A stretch of DNA of 64,000 nucleotides. Origin: Sphingomonas sp. LHG3406-1 (lineage in GTDB: Bacteria; Pseudomonadota; Alphaproteobacteria; Sphingomonadales; Sphingomonadaceae). The position numbers and the translations under genes were made by a program. This document shows, piece after piece, positions 58,966-64,000 of this stretch. How positions within the stretch are numbered: position 1 is the first letter of the stretch; every line of letters starts with the position of its first letter. Under the pieces are notes generated by a model that searched no databases, was not told the DNA's origin, and was given only the letters and a program-made list of their open reading frames with translations. The stretch is taken from the NCBI RefSeq assembly GCF_029637485.1, contig NZ_CP069128.1, positions 186,001 to 250,000 on the forward strand, in the 5' to 3' direction.

Positions 58966-59572
58966 AACGCCCGATGACGGCGACCTCGTCGCCCCGTCAC
59001 CCAAGATCCCCGTGCCGGCTGAGGTCGCCGAGGCAGTTCGCACCCTGATCCGCTGGGCCGGCGACGATCCCGAGCGCGAAGGCCTGCTCGACACCCCGAA
59101 GCGCGTCGCCCGTGCGTGGAGGGAGTATGCGCGGGGCTATCAAGAGGATCCCGCCGCGCACCTCTACCGCACCTTCAAGGAGGTCGGCGGCTATGACGAG
59201 ATCGTGCTGCTGAAGGACATTCCCTTCCAGTCGCATTGCGAGCACCATATGGCGCCGATCATCGGCAAGGCGCACATCGCCTATTTGCCGGGCACGCGCG
59301 TCGTCGGCATTTCCAAGCTCGCCCGCGTGCTGCACGGCTTCGCCCGCCGACTGCAGGTGCAGGAGCGGCTGACGGCCGAAGTCGCCGACTGCATCTGGGA
59401 GCATCTTCAGCCCAAGGGCGTGGCGGTGGTGATCGAGGCGAGCCACGCCTGCATGACCGCGCGCGGCGTCAACACGCCCGGCGTGATGATGACCACCAGC
59501 CGGATGATGGGCACCTTCCGCGCCGACGAGCGCAGCCGCAAGGAAGTGCTCTCGCTGATGGGCAAGGGCTAA
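58958..59572 (+). CDS. folE: GTP cyclohydrolase I
   Basis: Converts GTP to dihydroneopterin triphosphate, the entry to folate and also to queuosine precursor. 204 residues: the zinc and active site are in PFQSHCEHHMAPIIGKAHI (Cys, His) and ASHACMTARGVNTPG (Cys). IPVPAEVAEAVRTLIRWAGD then DPEREGLLDTPKRVARAW is the standard N-terminus. Overlaps the end of the FAD gene by eight bases and the sterol-desaturase gene's 3' end by four. It serves, with queA and tgt, one biosynthetic line. Confidence 0.96.
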   Translation: MAETPDDGDLVAPSPKIPVPAEVAEAVRTLIRWAGDDPEREGLLDTPKRVARAWREYARGYQEDPAAHLYRTFKEVGGYDEIVLLKDIPFQSHCEHHMAPIIGKAHIAYLPGTRVVGISKLARVLHGFARRLQVQERLTAEVADCIWEHLQPKGVAVVIEASHACMTARGVNTPGVMMTTSRMMGTFRADERSRKEVLSLMGKG

Positions 59573-60396
59573 TCGGCGCGGATCACCATCGGCGCGTCCC
59601 AAGCACTACGCTGCCTCCCGAACGGCAATGCCAGCGATGGACCAAGCCGCAACTCGTTCGGGTCCCGATAGCCGGGAACGCCGATCGCAATTCGCTGTTG
59701 CGGGACGTCGAGGCGGAAGGTGCGGTGAAGGCGGTCCCACCAGCTGATCCCGCTCGACCAATTGCTATTCGTCTCGCCGCGCGCCGCAGAATGGTGGATG
59801 CCGTGCATGCGCGGGGTCGTCAGCAGCCACGCAAGTCGCCGCTCAAGCTGCTCGGGAAGACGCAGGTTGCTGTGGTGGAAGAGGACGCTGAGGAAGAAGA
59901 AGGTCTGCCACGCCTGCACCGCGCGGGGCGATGCGCCGGCAAGCGCCACCTGCAAGGCGCGCCATGGCACCGACACCGCCATGTCGACGAAGTGGAATCG
60001 AAGCGCCGTGGTGGTGTCAAGGTCCAGGTCCACGTGGTGGACAAGGTGGAGTCGCCACAATGCGGGCAGCTTGTGGGTAAGCACGTGCCATACATAAATT
60101 CCGTAGTCGAGCAGCAGAAAGGCGAGGGCGTCCCGGGCCAAGGCCGGAACGGGTAGCTGCTGCGCAATACCGAGCCGGCGTTCCTCGACAAGCCGGGTCA
60201 GGCGCGCAAGCACCGGCTTCTCCAGCATCGACACGGTGGTCAGCGACAACGCCCCCATGGCGGCATTGCGGAAAGTTCTGCTGGGCTCATCCTGAGTTTG
60301 TCGTCGGAGCGGGCGCAGTTTTTCCGCTGCGAACAGGACAAGCGCGGCACCACCCAGTAGCAGGGTCGCCATCGGGATGTTCCGCTTCTCGATCAT
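59569..60396 (-). CDS. Sterol desaturase/fatty acid hydroxylase family protein
   Basis: A 275-residue membrane di-iron oxygenase. Four membrane helices and the histidine clusters HVLTH (in YVWHVLTHKL), HLVHH (LWRLHLVHHVD), FHHSN and HGIHH (TPRMHGIHHSAARGETNSN). The substrate may be a lipid; relatives include lysophospholipid-cleaving (alkylglycerol monooxygenase-like) and carotenoid hydroxylases, though CrtZ is shorter. Convergent with folE and divergent from the Rieske gene. Confidence 0.9.
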   Translation of the reverse strand: MIEKRNIPMATLLLGGAALVLFAAEKLRPLRRQTQDEPSRTFRNAAMGALSLTTVSMLEKPVLARLTRLVEERRLGIAQQLPVPALARDALAFLLLDYGIYVWHVLTHKLPALWRLHLVHHVDLDLDTTTALRFHFVDMAVSVPWRALQVALAGASPRAVQAWQTFFFLSVLFHHSNLRLPEQLERRLAWLLTTPRMHGIHHSAARGETNSNWSSGISWWDRLHRTFRLDVPQQRIAIGVPGYRDPNELRLGPSLALPFGRQRSAWDAPMVIRAD

Positions 60397-60485
60397 GGTG
60401 TGTCAACGAAGCCGAGCCCCGCCTTCTCCGGCGGACCAGGTAAATGACGGTCCGATTGCGGGGACCGGACCCGCGTGGCAGATGA

Positions 60486-61646
60486 ATGGTCATGGCCACC
60501 CAGCTCCGCTCCGTTCCGGACCCGCTCGACGACCTCAGCCTGCCCGGCTGGCTCTACTGGCACGAAGGCTTCTTCGCCGCCGAAAAGCAGGCCTTCCTTC
60601 GTGCTGCGCCGCAGGTGGTCTGTCACGAGAGCGAGATCGCCAAGGCCGGCGAGTGGCGCAGCCTCGACTATCTTGGCGAAAGCGTGGTCGTCATCCGCGG
60701 CGACGATGGCGAGGTGCGTGCCTTCACCAACGTCTGTCGCCATCGCGGGTCGCGGCTGCTCGACGGCACCGGTGGCTGCGCCCGGCTGCTGACCTGTCCC
60801 TATCACGCATGGAGCTACGCACGGGACGGACGGCTGGTGGGCGTTCCCCATGCGTCGGAATATCCGAACCTCGACAAGTCGAAGCTGGGCCTGAAGCCGG
60901 TGGCGCTGGAGCGCTGGCACGGCTTCCTGTTCGTCACCCTGGAGCCGGGCGCACCGTCGGTCGCCGAGATGATGGCACCCTACGAGCATGAGGTCGCTCC
61001 TTACCGTTTCGAGGAACTGCGCGCGATCGGCCGCGTGACGCTGCGGCCCCGCGACCTCAACTGGAAGACCATCGCCGACAATTATTCCGATGCGCTGCAC
61101 ATCCCCGTCGGCCATCCCGGCCTCACCCGCCTGTTCGGGCGCGGCTACAGGGTCGAGGCGAATAACCATGTCGACCGGATGGAGGGCGACCTCGTCGAGC
61201 AGCCCTCGGCCAATCCGTCGGAGCGTGCCTATCAGAAGTATCTGCCCGAGGCCGATCATCTGCCGCCGAGCCACCGCCGCAAGTGGCTCTACTACAAATT
61301 GTGGCCGAACGTCGCCTTCGATATCTATCCCGACCAGGTCGATTTCATGCAGTTCCTGCCGGTCTCCGCGACCGAAACCGTGATCCGCGAGATCAGCTAT
61401 GCGCTGCCCGATGACCGCCGCGAGATGAAGGCGGTGCGCTACCTCAACTGGCGCATCAACCGGCGCGTCAATGCCGAGGACACCGAGCTGATCGGCCGGG
61501 TGCAGGAAGGCATGCGCTCGCCGTCCTACGAGCCAGGGCCGCTGGGCACGTCGGAAGTGTCGCTGCGCAGCTTCGCGCAGAAGCTCAGGCGGCTGGTGCC
61601 GGAGGCTAGGCTACCGGCGCCGCCGCCCGGCTGGAACGGCGGCTGA
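60486..61646 (+). CDS. Rieske-type aromatic ring-hydroxylating oxygenase, alpha subunit
   Basis: A 386-residue oxygenase. The Rieske cluster ligands are in CRHRGSRLLDGTGG and CPYHAWSYARDG (Cys-His, Cys-His). The mononuclear iron triad is in IADNYSDALHIPVGHPGL (two His) with an Asp further on. ATG at 60486 or 60492. No beta subunit, ferredoxin or reductase gene is adjacent, so it belongs to the single-component alpha3 class, whose substrates include choline-like amines and lipids as well as aromatics. Its 3' end overlaps the antisense APC permease gene by 41 bases. Confidence 0.9.
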   Translation: MVMATQLRSVPDPLDDLSLPGWLYWHEGFFAAEKQAFLRAAPQVVCHESEIAKAGEWRSLDYLGESVVVIRGDDGEVRAFTNVCRHRGSRLLDGTGGCARLLTCPYHAWSYARDGRLVGVPHASEYPNLDKSKLGLKPVALERWHGFLFVTLEPGAPSVAEMMAPYEHEVAPYRFEELRAIGRVTLRPRDLNWKTIADNYSDALHIPVGHPGLTRLFGRGYRVEANNHVDRMEGDLVEQPSANPSERAYQKYLPEADHLPPSHRRKWLYYKLWPNVAFDIYPDQVDFMQFLPVSATETVIREISYALPDDRREMKAVRYLNWRINRRVNAEDTELIGRVQEGMRSPSYEPGPLGTSEVSLRSFAQKLRRLVPEARLPAPPPGWNGG

Positions 61647-62910
61647 GCCAGCGGATCGGCAGGCCGGCAACGGCTAGCGCCAGGCCCCACAGGGTCGCTT
61701 CCAGCCCCGCACCGACGAACATGGCCAGCGCATAGATCAGCGCCACGACCGCAAGACCGCTGCCGATCTTCAGCTTGAGCGCGGCACCAGCGCAGGCGGC
61801 GTAGAGCACCAGCGCCGAGACGGTCGAGACCAGGGCAATGAAGGCATAGACGGCGATGAAGCTGTCGGACGTGCTCGCGATCACCAGCAGCGTCGCCATG
61901 CCTGCCCCGACGAGCAAGGATCCGACCGGAACGCCGGCCTGGTTGGTGCTCGCGAACAGCCGCGGCAGGTCGCCCGGCACGGCAAGCGACTGGCCCACCT
62001 CCGCCGACAGCAGGAGCAGCGCATTGCAGGTGCCGAAGGCGCTGATCGCCGCGATCACGGCGACGACCGCGCCGGCGCCCGGTCCGAGCAGGGGCGCGAT
62101 GGCGTCGGCGAACGGGGCGCTGCTCGAGGCGGCCAGCGCGTTCGGCAGGATCAGCAGGGTCGCCAGCGTCGCACCAAAATAGATGGCTCCGGTCAGCCCG
62201 GTCCCCAAGATGGTGGCGCGCGGGACGATGCGGTCGGCGTTCTCCGTGACGTTGGTGGTGACCGTCGCCGCCTCGAAGCCGGTCAGCGAGAAGAGCATCA
62301 GCGCGGCCGCACCGGCAACGCCGGCAAGCGAGATGGGGACCGCCGCCAGCGGCTCGGCCGGCTGCCCGCCGCCGAAGCGTATCGCCAGCAGCAGCACGAC
62401 CGCGAACAGCGGGACGACCTTGATCAGCGTGGCTGTCACCTGCACCCAGCCCGCCGACCGTGCGCCGGTCAGGTTGACCAAGGTCAGGATGAGGATGGTG
62501 CCAAGCGCGACGATGGTGAGGCCGATCCCGCCGCTCGCCGCCGGCACGACAAAACCGAGCGCGCCGGCCACCGCCACCGCCACCGCCGCCACGCCCGTCC
62601 ATTGCGAGACCATGTAGCTCCACAAGGTGAGGAAGGCCGCGCCGTCGCCGAAGGCCGAGCGGACATAGACGAAGGGGCCGCCGGGCATTCGCCGGGCCAG
62701 CCGGGCGAAGGTGATCGCAAGCAGCATGGTCCCGGCGATGGTCACCGCGAAGGCGAGGACGATGTTGGGCCCGAACGGCGCAAGTGTCGCAGGCAGCAGG
62801 TAGATGCCGCTGCCGATCATCGTCCCGACCACCATGGCGAGGCTCATGAAGCCGCCGAGACGCTTGGAAGGCGGTGGCGGGGGAGGCGCGGCGATATTGG
62901 GTTCGATCAT
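61606..62910 (-). CDS. APC family amino acid permease
   Basis: A 434-residue transporter with about twelve helices. MIEPNIAAPPPPPPSKRLGG is the cytoplasmic start, with six prolines; helix 1 is broken at VGTMIGSGIYLLP, the substrate-binding GSG motif of the APC fold, and helix 6 at FSLTGFEAATVTTNVTENAD. The helix 1 motif is like that of AdiC/CadB-type antiporters. The frame is open to 63015, but the ATG at 62910 fits. It overlaps the Rieske 3' end by 41 bases and is divergent from fabD. Substrate unknown. Confidence 0.9.
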   Translation of the reverse strand: MIEPNIAAPPPPPPSKRLGGFMSLAMVVGTMIGSGIYLLPATLAPFGPNIVLAFAVTIAGTMLLAITFARLARRMPGGPFVYVRSAFGDGAAFLTLWSYMVSQWTGVAAVAVAVAGALGFVVPAASGGIGLTIVALGTILILTLVNLTGARSAGWVQVTATLIKVVPLFAVVLLLAIRFGGGQPAEPLAAVPISLAGVAGAAALMLFSLTGFEAATVTTNVTENADRIVPRATILGTGLTGAIYFGATLATLLILPNALAASSSAPFADAIAPLLGPGAGAVVAVIAAISAFGTCNALLLLSAEVGQSLAVPGDLPRLFASTNQAGVPVGSLLVGAGMATLLVIASTSDSFIAVYAFIALVSTVSALVLYAACAGAALKLKIGSGLAVVALIYALAMFVGAGLEATLWGLALAVAGLPIRWLSRRSSRAAAPVA

Positions 62911-63001
62911 GGACGAGCAGCTTTCCATGGCCGCGGCGGCTTGGCAATCGCGCCCCACGCGCCTAACCGCCCCTCGATCAATTGGCAGGGGTAATCGGCA
63001 C

Positions 63002-63925
63002 GTGCGGGCATTCATCTTTCCGGGTCAGGGCAGCCAGTCGGTCGGCATGGGCGTCGCGGTCGCCGAGGCGAGCCGGGCGGCGAAGGACGTGTTCGCGGAA
63101 GTCGACGAGGCGCTTGGGGCACACCTCTCCCGCATCATGCGCGAGGGGCCGGAGGCCGATCTCACGCTGACCGAGAATGCCCAGCCGGCGATCATGGCGC
63201 ACAGCATCGCGGTGCTCCGGACGCTCGGGATCGATCTTGCGTCCAAGGGCCACTTTGTCGCCGGTCACAGCCTCGGCGAATATAGCGCGCTCTGCGCCGC
63301 CGGCAGCCTCGACCTCGCCACCACCGCGCGTCTCCTCAAGCGGCGCGGCCAGGCGATGCAGGCGGCCGTGCCGGTGGGCGAGGGGGCGATGGCCGCCCTG
63401 CTCGGCGCCGACCTCGACAAGGCGCAGGCGATCGCCGCCGCCGCCGCGGAAGGGCAGGTCTGCACCGTCGCCAACGACAATGACCCGAGCCAGGTCGTCA
63501 TCTCCGGCCACCGTGCCGCGATCGAGCGGGCAATCGCCATCGCCAAGGAGCATGGTGCCAAGCGGGCCGTCCTGCTGCCGGTGTCCGCGCCCTTCCACTG
63601 CCCGCTGATGCAGCCGGCGGCGGACGCCATGGCCGATGCGCTCGGATCGACCGAGATCAAGGCGCCGGCGGTGCCCGTCTATGCCAATGTCATCGCCGCG
63701 CCGGTGAGCGATCCCGACCGAATCCGCGAACTATTGGTCGAGCAGGTGACCGGCATGGTCCGCTGGCGCGAGAGCATCGCCGAAATGGCGGCTGCCGGCG
63801 TCGAGGAGTTCGTCGAGATCGGCGGCAAGGTGCTCGGCCCGATGGTCAAGCGCATCGCGCCGGACGCCCGGATCACGAGCGTTGTCACGATGGAAGATAT
63901 CGAAGCGGTGGCGAAGGAATTTTGA
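63002..63925 (+). CDS. fabD: Malonyl-CoA:ACP transacylase
   Basis: Loads malonate on acyl carrier protein for fatty acid synthesis. The start is GTG at 63002 (MRAFIFPGQGSQSVGMGVAV), giving 307 residues; AGGGG lies ten bases upstream. Nucleophile Ser in VAGHSLGEYSALCAAG and catalytic His in VSAPFHCPLMQPA are present, with the Gln in PGQGSQ. fabG and acpP would usually follow; only about 75 bases remain in the window. Confidence 0.96.
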   Translation: MRAFIFPGQGSQSVGMGVAVAEASRAAKDVFAEVDEALGAHLSRIMREGPEADLTLTENAQPAIMAHSIAVLRTLGIDLASKGHFVAGHSLGEYSALCAAGSLDLATTARLLKRRGQAMQAAVPVGEGAMAALLGADLDKAQAIAAAAAEGQVCTVANDNDPSQVVISGHRAAIERAIAIAKEHGAKRAVLLPVSAPFHCPLMQPAADAMADALGSTEIKAPAVPVYANVIAAPVSDPDRIRELLVEQVTGMVRWRESIAEMAAAGVEEFVEIGGKVLGPMVKRIAPDARITSVVTMEDIEAVAKEF

Positions 63926-64000
63926 CGGCCGCTGCGCAGTCGATCCGGTCGCGAGCCCTGGAATGGCTTGATGAGCTGGCGCCTGAGCAGAGGTCCAATC
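63922..64000 (+). CDS. Possible start of a further gene (cut by right edge)
   Basis: An open frame without stop begins at TTG 63922, overlapping the fabD stop (TTGA), and reads LTAAAQSIRSRALEWLDELA to the edge. Only 26 codons are visible, no family can be named and no SD is clear. It does not resemble the FabG start expected here. Low confidence. Confidence 0.25.
   Translation, partial: MTAAAQSIRSRALEWLDELAPEQRSN

Overview
The window reads as one contiguous stretch of a GC-rich alphaproteobacterial chromosome, most likely a sphingomonad. The pointers are alphaproteobacterial regulators (TrcR/DUF1013, CpdR), a lipoyl-domain-bearing PdhB, DUF1192 and DUF4170 proteins, DUF6356, carotenoid ketolase CrtW with glycosyltransferase CrtX, and GGAAC-N16/17-CGTT promoters typical of the EcfG general stress sigma factor. 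I see no phage, insertion sequence, CRISPR array or rRNA. One tRNA (Arg, anticodon CCT) is present. The assignment to sphingomonads is inference from gene content.

Layout. 0-7.3 kb: yqeY and dnaG (minus; dnaG runs off the left edge) face away from carA and carB. Two extra genes and a decayed copy of the carB start sit between carA and carB. 7.3-12.7 kb: greA, a rhomboid protease, a four-gene YqjD/YqjE-like membrane-stress operon with an EcfG promoter, eno and an FtsB-like gene. 12.8-19.9 kb: pdhA-pdhB, def, purF, a lipoprotein and a long acyl-CoA dehydrogenase. 19.9-22.8 kb (minus): an operon of DUF350 protein, lipoprotein, glutathionylspermidine-synthase-like ATP-grasp ligase, K+ channel and RNA cyclic phosphodiesterase; this is the least understood system in the window. 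22.9-31 kb: Bax-inhibitor-like YbhL with a leader hairpin, a Tat-exported dienelactone hydrolase, a GST, a frameshifted polysaccharide deacetylase, an M28 peptidase, a lipoprotein behind a palindrome, an SLC13 transporter and a DUF202 protein.

31-46 kb: clpA without clpS beside it, a quinone oxidoreductase, trcR behind a terminator-bearing leader, then xseB-ispA-coaD-ppi-queA. crtX-crtW, mscL, a lipoprotein and a TSUP transporter separate queA from tgt. 44-52 kb: small membrane proteins, lipoproteins, arsC, a RhlE-type helicase with a hexanucleotide-encoded tail, a SapC protein and N-formylglutamate amidohydrolase divergent from cpdR. 52.7-64 kb: an M48 metalloprotease behind an EcfG-type promoter, an orphan Flp pilin, a methyltransferase divergent from comF-grxC-nitrilase, tRNA-Arg, an FAD protein with folE, a sterol-desaturase-like protein, a Rieske oxygenase, an APC permease and fabD.

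Most of the window is housekeeping (pyrimidine and purine synthesis, glycolysis to acetyl-CoA, isoprenoids, queuosine, fatty acids, replication). The accessory interest lies in envelope stress: several operons of small membrane proteins, proteases and lipoproteins, at least two of them behind EcfG-like promoters. Start codons GTG and TTG are common, and many starts below were chosen from Shine-Dalgarno spacing.
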